From Marivirga arenosa (lineage in GTDB: Bacteria; Bacteroidota; Bacteroidia; Cytophagales; Cyclobacteriaceae): a DNA stretch of 64,000 bases. Position 1 is the first letter of the stretch, and each line of letters opens with the position of its first letter. The translations under genes and the position numbers were made by a program. Positions 45,701 to 54,918 of the stretch are shown here, piece after piece. Location of the stretch: assembly GCF_030503875.2 (NCBI RefSeq), contig NZ_CP129968.2, forward strand, positions 1,302,001 through 1,366,000, in the 5' to 3' direction. A model generated the notes under the pieces. That model worked only from the letters and a program-made list of their open reading frames with translations. It was not told the origin of the DNA and made no database searches.

Positions 45701-48700
45701 TTGAATTGGAGATTTGCTAAAATATTACTTTTCCTGATAGGGAGCTTTTTTTCTCCAATGCTTTCGAATGCTCAAAATCATTGTTTTAAAACTCAATACT
45801 CCTCATTTAGTATTCCTGATTCGATTATAATTGTTCCTGCAACGATTAAGGTAAAAAATTCAAAAAATGAGGATTTCCCCTACGAACTTCATCATGATTA
45901 TTTAAAAATACAAAGAGGAAATTATACTGGTGAGCTGGAAGTATGTTATAACTATGTATCAGTTAAGAAATCTATTGTTGAAACTGCAGTTCCAGAAAAA
46001 TTATTTGATAGTAGTGCCATTTTCACGGATTATAAAGTTCCTATATCAATAGGAAATAAATCAAATCAAGAGCTTTTAGGACTAGGAGCTCTCAATATTT
46101 CAGGTGCTTTTATGAGATCTGTTTCAGCTGGAAGACAACAATCAACTATGATGCACTCTGTTATGGACTTAACTATTTCTGGAGCTATTTCAGATGAACT
46201 TGATGTAAAAGCGAGATTAACAGACCAGCAATTACCCTTTGAGCCTGAAGGAAATACGCAAAGATTACAAGATTTTGATCGTGTTAACATTCAATTAATT
46301 CATAATGATTGGGCTGTGGAAGCAGGAGATTTAAATTTAAGACCTACTAAAACTTTTAATTTTTTAAAGTATAATAGACAAGTACAAGGAATTGGGCTTT
46401 CAACTTCCAAATTATCTATTGATTCAACTAATTCAAATACCGAATTGGTAGTCTCTTTTGCAAGAAGTAAGGCGGGTGTGCAAAATATTGAACCCATAGA
46501 AGGTGTTTTAGGTCCTTATAGAATTGAAGGCCCTCAAAATGAACCTTTCATTTTTATTTTGGCGGGTTCTGAAACCGTTTATTTAGATGGTGAAAAATTA
46601 GAAAGAGGATTAGAAAACGATTATATTATAGATTATAATGCAGCAGAAATCACATTTAATTCTCATTTGTATTTATCAAAATATAGTGTGATTCAAATTG
46701 AGTTTGAATATTCTGATCGGCAATATGACAGAACGGTAACAAATTTCCAGCACAATCAAAAAATAGGCAACTTAGATATAAATGTAGGTTACTTTCAACA
46801 AAAGGATAAACCAGGCAATCAAATTAATACTTTTAGTGAGTATGATTTTCAACAGCTCTCCAATATAAGTGGTATCAATTCTTATGGTGAAATTCAAGCT
46901 ATTGATAGCATTGGCTTTCAAGAAGGACAAATAAATTATGCTAAGATTGATACAACTTTAAGTGGTAAAAAGTATTCGATTTATAGATATTCAAAAGACC
47001 CTCGATCTGCTCATTACAATTTAATATTTACACAGGTAGGTCAAAATAATGGTAACTATATAATATCGAATACTTCAATTAATGGAGTAGTTTATGAATG
47101 GGTAGCACCAATAGATGATATCCCTCAGGGTAATTATGAGCCCGTAAAACGAGTAGCTCTTCCTCAAAATCAAAGAATAATAGATGTTGGTTTAACATAT
47201 AATCTAAATAATGGTTCAACAGTAGGACTTGAATATGCAGGATCGGAATTCGTATCAAATCAATTTAATTCCGAGGCTAGCCAACAGAAAGGAAACGCTC
47301 TAAAGTTAAGCTACACTTCAGACAATAAAGAGTTAAACTTTTTAAAAGAGGTATACATTAATAATTATATAAGTTATGAATATTTAGATTCTACTTTTTC
47401 TCCAATTCAACCATTTCGAGAAATGGATTTTAATCGAAATTGGGGGCTGCAGGAATCTGCGGTGTATTTGGCAGGAGAGGAGCACTTGATCAATTTAGGT
47501 ACTGAAATTTCTACTGAAAGGCAGCTTGCTAATTATAGCATTACATTTAGAGATAAAGAAAATGCAGGTCAAGGTATTCAACAAAAAATTAGATATCATA
47601 GGAAAGGTGATCTTCAGATTACTGCTAATGTTTTTGTAATGGATAATCATGTTGAAGCAAAAAACATTAGCTGGAGAAAGGCTCTTTTTGATATTAATTT
47701 CACACAATATGAATTAATTCCAGGCTATACTTTTAATACTCAGCAACATCAGATTTGGCAAAATGAAATCATAGAGCAGAGTTTTCAATATTTTAATAGT
47801 CACCAATTCTATCTAAAAAAAATAGATTCATCAGCTTGGTCGTTTTTACTATCTCATGAATTAAGACAAGATGATATCCCTTTTGAAGAGAAAATGATTA
47901 GAAATGAAGATGCTCAGAATACTAAACTCGAAACCTCCTTTCAATTCAATGAGGGGAATAGGCTTTCATTGAATGCTATTAACAGAAATATTGTACAGAA
48001 AAATGATTCCAATAACCAACAACACTACCTGCAAGGAGGAATAAACTGGCTCTCTTCTTTATTAGATGGACATATCAATCAAAATATAAATTTTCAAACA
48101 GGGACTGGCAGAGTATTAGAAAGAAACTATTTCTTTATGGAAGTTGCAAGAAATTTGGGAACACATTCTTGGTCTGATTTAAATAATAATGGTGAAAAAG
48201 AGCTAAATGAGTTCTTTGAAGATGAAACCGAATATGGAAATAGGAATTATGTAAAAGTTCTAACTATGGGAAGTGACTATAAAACGGCTTACATTAATCG
48301 CTTGCTATATCAATTGCAATGGAAAATGCCTGAAAGTTGGAGGGATTCAGATGGTCTGCTTTACTATTTTGGAAAACTATCGGGTAACTTTAACGCTAAT
48401 TTTGATTCGAAAAATACTTTTGAAAATTGGCTGGATAGAATTTCTCCATTGAGTAATACAGAAAATGAAAAGGTTTTATCCTCTAGAAATATTTGGAAAA
48501 GTTCCTTTTATTATAATAGAGGTGGCGATTTGAATTTTGAATCTACTTGGTCTTCATCTAATAGAAAGCAATTATTATTAGATGGTTTTGAAGGGATGTC
48601 AAGAAAAAACTATTTGTTTAGTACTAGCTTAAATACTTTTCAAGATTGGAATGTTAACCTTAGCTATCTTAATTCAATTAGTACTTCATTTTCTGATAGA

Positions 48701-49129
48701 GTAGACGAACGAGATTACGCTTTCACAAGTCAATCTATTATCCCTAAGATTATGTGGCAAAACGGTAAAAAATTAAGATTAGTGTTAGCCTATAAAAATA
48801 ATAATAAATGGAGTGAACACGAGGCTTTTGGTGGTAGTGTAAATGTTAATTCAATAGAATTAAGTAATAAGTTTATACAATCACAAAATGACATTTTTGA
48901 ATCAAAAGTTAGTTATGTAAGTGTAGATTCAAAATTAAAAGATAATCAGAGCCCTTTAGCTTTTGAAATGTTTGAAGGATTACAAGCAGGAGATAATTAT
49001 GTATGGAATATTTCTATGAAAAGAAAATTGATAGGTGATCTAAACTTAATCCTTCAATATATTGGAAGAAAAAGCAAAGATTACCCGGTTATCCATAATG
49101 GGAGTGTGCAATTAACAGCTCTTTTTTAA
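45701..49129 (+). CDS. Large outer-membrane beta-barrel protein of unknown family
   Basis: The TTG start 2 bp after the kinase stop gives a clear signal peptide (1-24, ending LSNAQ). The 1142-residue chain has an N-terminal beta-rich domain with a repeated acidic pattern, then alternating aromatic strands to the end, which closes as GSVQLTALF, the form of a final barrel strand. A DLNNNGEKELNEFFED stretch near residue 826 resembles a calcium-binding loop. Near residue 140-200 there is ALNISGAFMRSVSAGRQ followed by charged segments typical of large Bacteroidota surface proteins. It is related in style to giant outer-membrane translocons, but I cannot place it in a family. Its stop overlaps that of the convergent MlaF gene. 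Confidence 0.7.
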   Translation: MNWRFAKILLFLIGSFFSPMLSNAQNHCFKTQYSSFSIPDSIIIVPATIKVKNSKNEDFPYELHHDYLKIQRGNYTGELEVCYNYVSVKKSIVETAVPEKLFDSSAIFTDYKVPISIGNKSNQELLGLGALNISGAFMRSVSAGRQQSTMMHSVMDLTISGAISDELDVKARLTDQQLPFEPEGNTQRLQDFDRVNIQLIHNDWAVEAGDLNLRPTKTFNFLKYNRQVQGIGLSTSKLSIDSTNSNTELVVSFARSKAGVQNIEPIEGVLGPYRIEGPQNEPFIFILAGSETVYLDGEKLERGLENDYIIDYNAAEITFNSHLYLSKYSVIQIEFEYSDRQYDRTVTNFQHNQKIGNLDINVGYFQQKDKPGNQINTFSEYDFQQLSNISGINSYGEIQAIDSIGFQEGQINYAKIDTTLSGKKYSIYRYSKDPRSAHYNLIFTQVGQNNGNYIISNTSINGVVYEWVAPIDDIPQGNYEPVKRVALPQNQRIIDVGLTYNLNNGSTVGLEYAGSEFVSNQFNSEASQQKGNALKLSYTSDNKELNFLKEVYINNYISYEYLDSTFSPIQPFREMDFNRNWGLQESAVYLAGEEHLINLGTEISTERQLANYSITFRDKENAGQGIQQKIRYHRKGDLQITANVFVMDNHVEAKNISWRKALFDINFTQYELIPGYTFNTQQHQIWQNEIIEQSFQYFNSHQFYLKKIDSSAWSFLLSHELRQDDIPFEEKMIRNEDAQNTKLETSFQFNEGNRLSLNAINRNIVQKNDSNNQQHYLQGGINWLSSLLDGHINQNINFQTGTGRVLERNYFFMEVARNLGTHSWSDLNNNGEKELNEFFEDETEYGNRNYVKVLTMGSDYKTAYINRLLYQLQWKMPESWRDSDGLLYYFGKLSGNFNANFDSKNTFENWLDRISPLSNTENEKVLSSRNIWKSSFYYNRGGDLNFESTWSSSNRKQLLLDGFEGMSRKNYLFSTSLNTFQDWNVNLSYLNSISTSFSDRVDERDYAFTSQSIIPKIMWQNGKKLRLVLAYKNNNKWSEHEAFGGSVNVNSIELSNKFIQSQNDIFESKVSYVSVDSKLKDNQSPLAFEMFEGLQAGDNYVWNISMKRKLIGDLNLILQYIGRKSKDYPVIHNGSVQLTALF

Positions 49130-49878
49130 AGCGTTTTTCTAAGCTTTTTCATAAACTTACTAGCGAAAATAAATTCTTCTAAGTCTTCTTGATTAGAAGT
49201 TAAAACTGTATCTGAATTACCTTCCCATAGCTTTTTACCTTTTTCTAAATAAATAATATGCTCACCAATTCCCATAACGGAATTCATATCATGTGTAACC
49301 ACTATAGTGGTTACATTTAATTCATGCGTAATTTCTTGTATTAGTTCATCTATTAATAGGGAAGTTCTTGGATCTAAGCCTGAATTTGGTTCATCACAGA
49401 ATAAGTAATTAATATCATTCACAATAGCTCTTGCAATTCCAACTCTCTTCTTCTGGCCACCACTAATTTCGGATGGCATTTTTTTATTAATGTTTTCCAA
49501 TCCAACTCTACTTAATACATTATTGACACGATCAAGCTTTTCATCTTTTTTCATATCAGTAAGTAGATCTAAAGGAAACATAACATTTTCCTCAATATTT
49601 TTCGAATCGAATAAAGCACCTCCTTGAAAAAGCATTCCAATTTCTCTTCTCATTTGTGCTTTTTCTTCCTTATCTGCTTTTAAAAATGATCTGCCGTCAT
49701 ACAGTACTTCTCCAGTCTCTGGTATTATTAAACCGACAATACATTTTAATAATACACTTTTTCCAGTTCCGCTGGCTCCAATTATCAGGTTCGTAATACC
49801 TCTGTCAAATGTGCCTGATATATTTTCAAGAACAGAAGTGCCATTAAATGATTTAGATATGTTTGTTATTTCAATCAT
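49126..49878 (-). CDS. ABC transporter ATP-binding protein, MlaF-like
   Basis: The 250-residue ATPase has Walker A GASGTGKS near residue 34, signature SGGQKKRVGIARA near residue 137, Walker B YLFCDEPNSGLDP near residue 158 and the switch histidine in VVTHDM. The LFQGGALFDS segment near residue 86 is typical of MlaF in the retrograde phospholipid transport system. It follows the MlaE-type permease by 3 bp on the same strand. The MlaD substrate-binding partner is not in this stretch. Assignment is good; the cargo is inferred from the family. Confidence 0.92.
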   Translation of the reverse strand: MIEITNISKSFNGTSVLENISGTFDRGITNLIIGASGTGKSVLLKCIVGLIIPETGEVLYDGRSFLKADKEEKAQMRREIGMLFQGGALFDSKNIEENVMFPLDLLTDMKKDEKLDRVNNVLSRVGLENINKKMPSEISGGQKKRVGIARAIVNDINYLFCDEPNSGLDPRTSLLIDELIQEITHELNVTTIVVTHDMNSVMGIGEHIIYLEKGKKLWEGNSDTVLTSNQEDLEEFIFASKFMKKLRKTL

Positions 49879-49881
49879 TGC

Positions 49882-50613
49882 TTAATTCAATAATAATTCT
49901 GCTAAAATGTAATCTGCTAATAATATTGCAATACAGCTTTTGGTTACCGCACTTGTACTTGATCGACCAACTTCAAGTGCACCACCTGTTGTGTAGAATC
50001 CTTGAAAAGCAGAAATTGAGGCAATTAAAAACGCGAAAACTACAGACTTTATTAAGGCAAATTGCACGGTATACGAATTAAAATCGATTCTAATACCATA
50101 TACATATTCTGTTTCAGTTAAAATGCCTGTCATTGTACCCGCTATATAACCACCATATAATGACAAAAAGCCTGCAATAATTACTAATAAAGGGTACATA
50201 ATCATAGCAGCCACTATTTTAGGCAATACTAAATAGGATGCTGAGTTGATTCCCATAACCTCTAAGGCATCAATTTGCTCAGTAATTCTCATAGTACCCA
50301 ATCCACTGGCTATACTTGACCCAACTTTTCCGGCAATTACAATAGCCGTAATGGTGGGTGCTAATTCCAAAACAACCATTTCCCGAGTAACCTGAGCTAC
50401 AACATAATTTTGAATTAAAGGACTCACTAAATTATAGGCCGTCTGCACTGTAGTTACAGCACCCATAAAGGTTGAGGTAATTGCAACAATTAAGATAGAA
50501 TTCCAACCAATAGAAATACATTCATTAATGGTTAGTTTTAGATAAGAAGAAAAGGTTTCTCTTCTTACGAACATACTCCCTAAAAAAATAAAATAAGCAC
50601 CGATTGCTTTCAT
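49882..50613 (-). CDS. ABC transporter permease, MlaE-like
   Basis: The 243-residue permease has the MlaE pattern: an N-terminal amphipathic segment, FMGAVTTVQTAYNL near residue 49, TREMVVLELAPTITAIVIAGKVGSSIASGLGTMRITEQIDAL at 77-118 (by position), followed by YLVLPKIVAA and further helices. It forms the membrane part of an Mla-type lipid transporter. It is first in its two-gene operon, with a candidate promoter just upstream. Confidence 0.93.
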   Translation of the reverse strand: MKAIGAYFIFLGSMFVRRETFSSYLKLTINECISIGWNSILIVAITSTFMGAVTTVQTAYNLVSPLIQNYVVAQVTREMVVLELAPTITAIVIAGKVGSSIASGLGTMRITEQIDALEVMGINSASYLVLPKIVAAMIMYPLLVIIAGFLSLYGGYIAGTMTGILTETEYVYGIRIDFNSYTVQFALIKSVVFAFLIASISAFQGFYTTGGALEVGRSSTSAVTKSCIAILLADYILAELLLN

Positions 50614-50636
50614 AAGGTTGTTGTTTCTTGAATCTT

Positions 50637-50644
50637 CAAATTTA
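50637..50644 (-). promoter_or_regulatory. Putative -7 box of the mlaEF operon
   Basis: On the minus strand TAAATTTG fits TAnnTTTG and lies 23 bp before the mlaE start codon. A TTG at 50669-50671 (minus) is 24 bp further upstream, slightly wider than usual. Confidence 0.45.
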
Positions 50645-50814
50645 AAGTTAGCATGAAAATTTTCTTTGCAATAAAATAAAACGCTAAAGTGAAAGAAAAT
50701 TTTAGCTTGTGCATTAAATAATCTTTAAACATTACGCTGGTTGTGAAATGTTGTTTGTAGAACTATGATAAATATCGTTAGTTTCGTATTCTTAAAACTA
50801 GTTGCATTATAATT

Positions 50815-51519
50815 ATGGATAAATATATAGTAATCACAGGAGGTACAAAAGGCATTGGTAGAGCCATTATTATGAAATTTGCTCAAAATGGATTCAATAT
50901 TATAACGTGTTCCAGAAAGAGTGATGAATTAAATGAGCTTAAGGAAGAAATAGAAAGGTCGAATGACATTAGGGTTTTTGTGAAAGCTGCTGATTTATCC
51001 AAGAAAGAAGAAGTAATTCAATTTGCCGAATTTGTAAAGGGCACTACCTCTAAAATTGATGTTCTTATTAATAATACGGGTGTGTTTTTACCCGGAAGTA
51101 TAAAAGATGAGCCCGAAGGGAATTTAGAGATGATGATGAATACAAATTTGTTTTCTGCATATCATTTAACTAGAGCTTTATTACCTTCTATGTTACCCCA
51201 TAAAAAGGGACACATCTTTTCAATGAGTAGTATTGCGGGTATTACAGCTTATTCAAGTGGAGGCTCATACAGTATCACAAAATATGCTATGCAAGGCTTT
51301 ACAAAATGCTTGAGAGAAGAATTGAAGGGTGAAGGAGTAAAAGTAACTTCTATTATTCCTGGTGCAACCTATACAGCAAGTTGGGAAGGTGTTGATTTAC
51401 CATTAGAAAGATTCATGAAAGCAGAAGATGTTGCTGAATCAGTTTGGTCAGCTTATGCTTTATCAGACAGAACTGTAGTGGAAGAAATTGTTCTTAGACC
51501 TCAATTAGGAGATATATAA
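50815..51519 (+). CDS. Short-chain dehydrogenase/reductase
   Basis: The 234-residue SDR has the nucleotide motif GGTKGIGRA near residue 9, the structural NNTG near residue 87, the catalytic serine in SMSSIAG near residue 140 and YSITKYAM near residue 155 with the tyrosine-lysine pair. It is followed 2 bp later by a DegT-type aminotransferase and then a dehydratase, so it may belong to nucleotide-sugar or surface-glycan synthesis, although classical SDRs of this type are broad. No signal or membrane segment is present. Confidence 0.85.
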   Translation: MDKYIVITGGTKGIGRAIIMKFAQNGFNIITCSRKSDELNELKEEIERSNDIRVFVKAADLSKKEEVIQFAEFVKGTTSKIDVLINNTGVFLPGSIKDEPEGNLEMMMNTNLFSAYHLTRALLPSMLPHKKGHIFSMSSIAGITAYSSGGSYSITKYAMQGFTKCLREELKGEGVKVTSIIPGATYTASWEGVDLPLERFMKAEDVAESVWSAYALSDRTVVEEIVLRPQLGDI

Positions 51520-51521
51520 TC

Positions 51522-52643
51522 ATGAATGAGAGAATATTTTTATCAGCTCCCCATATGGGAGGACAGGAAATTAAGTTTATAAATCAAGCATTTGATGAAA
51601 ACTGGATTGCCCCTTTAGGCCCCAATGTAAATGGATTTGAAAAAGACCTTCAGGATTATAATAAGGTATCGAATGCATCAGTTTTAAGTTCTGGTACAGC
51701 CGCTATCCATTTAGCTCTAATTTTATTGGGTATAAGGCGAGATGATGTTGTACTAGCTTCTAGCTTTACTTTTTCAGCAACAGTCAACCCCATTGTCTAT
51801 CAGCAGGCAAATCCAGTTCTTATTGACAGTGAAGATGAAACATGGAATATGGATCCTAATTTGCTTGAAAAAGCTATTAAAGAATATATTCAGAAAGGCA
51901 AAAAGCCGAAAGCCATCATATTTGTTCATTTGTATGGTATGCCGGGCAAAATTGAGGAGGTAAGAGCTCTGGCTGATCAATATGAAATTCCAATAATTGA
52001 AGACGCTGCAGAAGCTTTAGGGGCAAGCTTGAACGGAAAAGCATTAGGCACCTTTGGTGATTTTGGTGTTTTTTCTTTTAACGGAAATAAAATTATAACT
52101 ACTTCAGGAGGAGGAGCTCTCGTTTCAGAAAATAAAGAATGGATTGATAAATCACGCTTTTTAGCTACACAAGCACGTGATGCGGCTCCTCATTATCAAC
52201 ATTCAGAAATTGGCTATAATTACCGAATGAGTAACATAGCCGCAGGTATTGGTAGAGGGCAAATGTTAGTGCTAGATCAATGGGTTGAAAAAAGAAGGGC
52301 CAATCATGAATTCTATAGAAATGAATTAGGGAATTTAGGCTTAAGCTTTTTAAATGAGCCTGAAAATTCTTTCAGTAATAGATGGTTAACCTGCGTTCTT
52401 TTTGATGAATCAATTAAAAGGACAACTGAAGAATTAAGGCAATATTTAGAGGGATTCAATATTGAAACAAGGCCATTATGGAAACCAATGCACTTACAAC
52501 CAGTATTCAAAAAATATGACGCCTATACCTCTGGTGTTTCAGAAAAATTATTTAAAACTGGCTTATGTCTTCCATCTAGTTCATCATTATCTATGGACCA
52601 AAAGCAACTAATAGTCGAAAAGATTAAGCAATTTCTTAAATAA
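51522..52643 (+). CDS. DegT/DnrJ/EryC1/StrS sugar aminotransferase
   Basis: This PLP-dependent enzyme of 373 residues aminates keto-sugars on nucleotide carriers. The opening pattern LSAPHMGGQEIKFINQAF near residue 6 matches PglE-like enzymes. The acidic PLP-binding residue is in IEDAAEALGA near residue 160 and the internal aldimine lysine is in FSFNGNKIITTSGGG near residue 187. It partners the 4,6-dehydratase encoded 51 bp downstream: together they would make a 4-amino-4,6-dideoxy sugar, as in bacillosamine synthesis. Confidence 0.9.
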   Translation: MNERIFLSAPHMGGQEIKFINQAFDENWIAPLGPNVNGFEKDLQDYNKVSNASVLSSGTAAIHLALILLGIRRDDVVLASSFTFSATVNPIVYQQANPVLIDSEDETWNMDPNLLEKAIKEYIQKGKKPKAIIFVHLYGMPGKIEEVRALADQYEIPIIEDAAEALGASLNGKALGTFGDFGVFSFNGNKIITTSGGGALVSENKEWIDKSRFLATQARDAAPHYQHSEIGYNYRMSNIAAGIGRGQMLVLDQWVEKRRANHEFYRNELGNLGLSFLNEPENSFSNRWLTCVLFDESIKRTTEELRQYLEGFNIETRPLWKPMHLQPVFKKYDAYTSGVSEKLFKTGLCLPSSSSLSMDQKQLIVEKIKQFLK

Positions 52644-52693
52644 AAGCTTAAATAATTATAATAAAATATTATTTAGATTATATTTACCTATTA

Positions 52694-54640
52694 ATGATTA
52701 AGAAAATCAACGATATCAGCTTTTTACCTAGGTGGATTATTTTATTAATCGACCTTTTGTTGTTGATGTCAGCAATCGTAATTGCTTATTTACTTCGTTT
52801 CAACTTTAATTTGGCAGATGTTTTGGCTTTTAAGTTTACTGAAGGCCTTGTTTTATTTCTGATTTGTCATTTAATCTCTATTTTCTTAACGCAAAGTTAT
52901 GCCGGAATCATTAGGTATACCTCCATTGAAGATGGTTTAAGAATCTCATATACTACTTTTATTGGGACAATTCTTATTGCTATCATCAGTTATTTAAATT
53001 ACTGGTACAGAGGAAGTGTAATTATTCCAGCCTCAGTTTTAATTATAAGCTTTATTTTATCTGTAAGTATATTATTTTCTTACAGGGTATTAGTTAAAAA
53101 CCTTTTTAGTTACTATCGAGATGCTGTTAGAAATAGAAAAAATATTATAATATTTGGAGCCGGCCAATATGGAATAATCACCAAGCAAGTAATTGATGCT
53201 GATCCAAATGCAAGATCAAGAGTGGTTGGATTTATTGATGATGACATCAAAAAATCAGGTAAAATTTTAAATGGTACTCCTATTTTTGATGCCAATTATA
53301 ATCTTGATGAAATTCTTAAGAAATATGCTGTTCGAGAAATCATCATTGCGATTGCCAATCTTTCTGTGGAAAGGAAAAATGAGTTGGTAGATTATTGCTT
53401 AAAAGCCCATGTGAAAGTAAGGTCGGTTCCGCCACCAGAAAAATGGGTAAATGGTGAACTAAGCATAAATCAAATTAAAGAAGTACGCATTGAAGATTTA
53501 TTAGGCAGAGAATCAATTCAATTACAAAATCCGAAAGTTTCAGAAAGCATAGCTGGCAAAATTGTACTAATAACTGGAGCAGCAGGTTCAATTGGTTCTG
53601 AAATAGCGAAGCAAGTTCTAAAAGTAAAGCCTAAAAAATTATTAATTCTTGATCAGGCAGAATCATTTTTATATGCAGTTGATTTAGACTTAGTTAATCA
53701 GAATAAGGATAAAAAAGTAGAAATTACTCCTTTGATTGTTGATGTTACCAATAAAAGAAGATTAGAAGGGATTTTCGAAAAATATAATCCGGATATTGTT
53801 TACCATGCTGCTGCATATAAACACGTTCCATTAATGGAAAAACATCCAGTTGAAGCCATAGCTACTAATGTATTTGGTACAAAAAATCTGGCCGACCTAG
53901 CAGTTCAATACAATGTTGAAAAGTTTGTAATGGTATCAACAGATAAGGCTGTGAATCCTACAAATGTGATGGGAGCCACAAAAAGATTAGCTGAACTTTA
54001 TGTCCAATCTTTAAATGATGTAAAAGCTGATGGTAAAAAGAATACCACTAAATTCGTTACTACCAGATTTGGTAATGTGCTAGGTTCAAATGGATCAGTA
54101 ATTCCATTATTTAAAAATCAAATTGAAAAAGGAGGGCCAGTTACCGTTACTCATCCTGATGTAACTCGATATTTCATGACGATCCCAGAAGCTTGTCAGT
54201 TAGTAATAGAAGCTGGTGTTATGGGGTTTGGCGGTGAGATTTTTGTATTTGATATGGGTAAATCAGTTAAAATAATTGATTTAGCTAAAAAAATGATTCA
54301 GCTTTCTGGTTTTGAAGTAGGGGTAGATATCAATATAGAATATACAGGATTAAGAGAAGGGGAGAAATTATATGAAGAGTTGTTAAGCAATAAAGAAACA
54401 ACACTTCCTACTTACCATGAAAAGATTCTAATTGCAAAAACAGATAGAATGCGTCATAACGAAATCTCATCTGAGCTTTCTAAACTTTATGATTTACTGT
54501 TGGATGAGAATGAGATGGGGATGATCATGCAAATCAAAAAGATTATTCCTGAATTTATCAGTCATGCTTCTCGTTTTGAAGTTTTAGATGATAAGGATTC
54601 GGATAATGGTAAATGGAAAATATCGAGGAAGATCAGTTAA
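52694..54640 (+). CDS. Nucleotide-sugar 4,6-dehydratase, PglF/CapD type
   Basis: The 648-residue protein has four N-terminal helices (about 15-125), a CoA-binding-like domain near 145-280 that opens with IIIFGAGQYGI, and an extended SDR domain whose Rossmann motif is ITGAAGSIGSEIAKQ near residue 295. The active-site region has VSTDKAVNPTNVMGATKR near residue 414, as in the long membrane-bound dehydratases acting on UDP-GlcNAc. It follows the aminotransferase gene. Such enzymes start the path to di-amino sugars of capsules and glycoproteins. No glycosyltransferase follows. Confidence 0.93.
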   Translation: MIKKINDISFLPRWIILLIDLLLLMSAIVIAYLLRFNFNLADVLAFKFTEGLVLFLICHLISIFLTQSYAGIIRYTSIEDGLRISYTTFIGTILIAIISYLNYWYRGSVIIPASVLIISFILSVSILFSYRVLVKNLFSYYRDAVRNRKNIIIFGAGQYGIITKQVIDADPNARSRVVGFIDDDIKKSGKILNGTPIFDANYNLDEILKKYAVREIIIAIANLSVERKNELVDYCLKAHVKVRSVPPPEKWVNGELSINQIKEVRIEDLLGRESIQLQNPKVSESIAGKIVLITGAAGSIGSEIAKQVLKVKPKKLLILDQAESFLYAVDLDLVNQNKDKKVEITPLIVDVTNKRRLEGIFEKYNPDIVYHAAAYKHVPLMEKHPVEAIATNVFGTKNLADLAVQYNVEKFVMVSTDKAVNPTNVMGATKRLAELYVQSLNDVKADGKKNTTKFVTTRFGNVLGSNGSVIPLFKNQIEKGGPVTVTHPDVTRYFMTIPEACQLVIEAGVMGFGGEIFVFDMGKSVKIIDLAKKMIQLSGFEVGVDINIEYTGLREGEKLYEELLSNKETTLPTYHEKILIAKTDRMRHNEISSELSKLYDLLLDENEMGMIMQIKKIIPEFISHASRFEVLDDKDSDNGKWKISRKIS

Positions 54641-54692
54641 ATCTGTGACACATCTATTTTGTGGAAAGTATATTTTAATAACATCTCTTGCC

Positions 54693-54720
54693 TCCAAACA
54701 TATTAATTTTGGAAGTTTTT
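54693..54720 (+). terminator. Weak hairpin with T-tract after the dehydratase
   Basis: TCCAAA and TTTGGA form a short stem with a 9-nt loop, followed by AGTTTTT. It would mark the end of the sugar-nucleotide genes and the beginning of the next transcription unit. Confidence 0.35.
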
Positions 54721-54783
54721 ACTTTAATTTTCTTTAAGTAAAAATTTATACTTCAGAAATATTTACAGCCTGACTCTGATAAA

Positions 54784-54815
54784 GTTTGTCTAAACCTTAT
54801 GTGTGTTTGTCTAAA
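54784..54815 (+). promoter_or_regulatory. 21-bp-spaced direct repeat GTTTGTCTAAA, candidate operator
   Basis: GTTTGTCTAAA occurs identically at 54784-54794 and 54805-54815, two helical turns apart. It lies just upstream of a possible -33 TTG (54823-54825) and -7 TTGATTTG (54843-54850, one mismatch to the consensus), the place for a transcription activator. The layout resembles sites of LytTR-type regulators. A related pair occurs near the window end. Confidence 0.6.
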
Positions 54816-54859
54816 TATATTGTTGATCAGTTTAATTTAGTCTTGATTTGAGTAATAGT

Positions 54860-54885
54860 TAAGAGGAAAATGTAGGATCCTCTTA
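54860..54885 (+). promoter_or_regulatory. Stem-loop in the leader of the barrel gene
   Basis: TAAGAGGA and TCCTCTTA form an 8-bp stem around a 10-nt loop, about 34 bp before the ATG. It may influence translation or stability of the transcript. Confidence 0.4.
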
Positions 54886-54918
54886 CTTATCTTCAGTAAA
54901 ACTCAAATATTGACAAAT

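Noticed and set aside
45701..49129. SprA, the gliding/type IX secretion translocon.
   Set aside because: It is about half the length of SprA and lacks recognisable SprA segments; only the general outer-membrane barrel style is shared.
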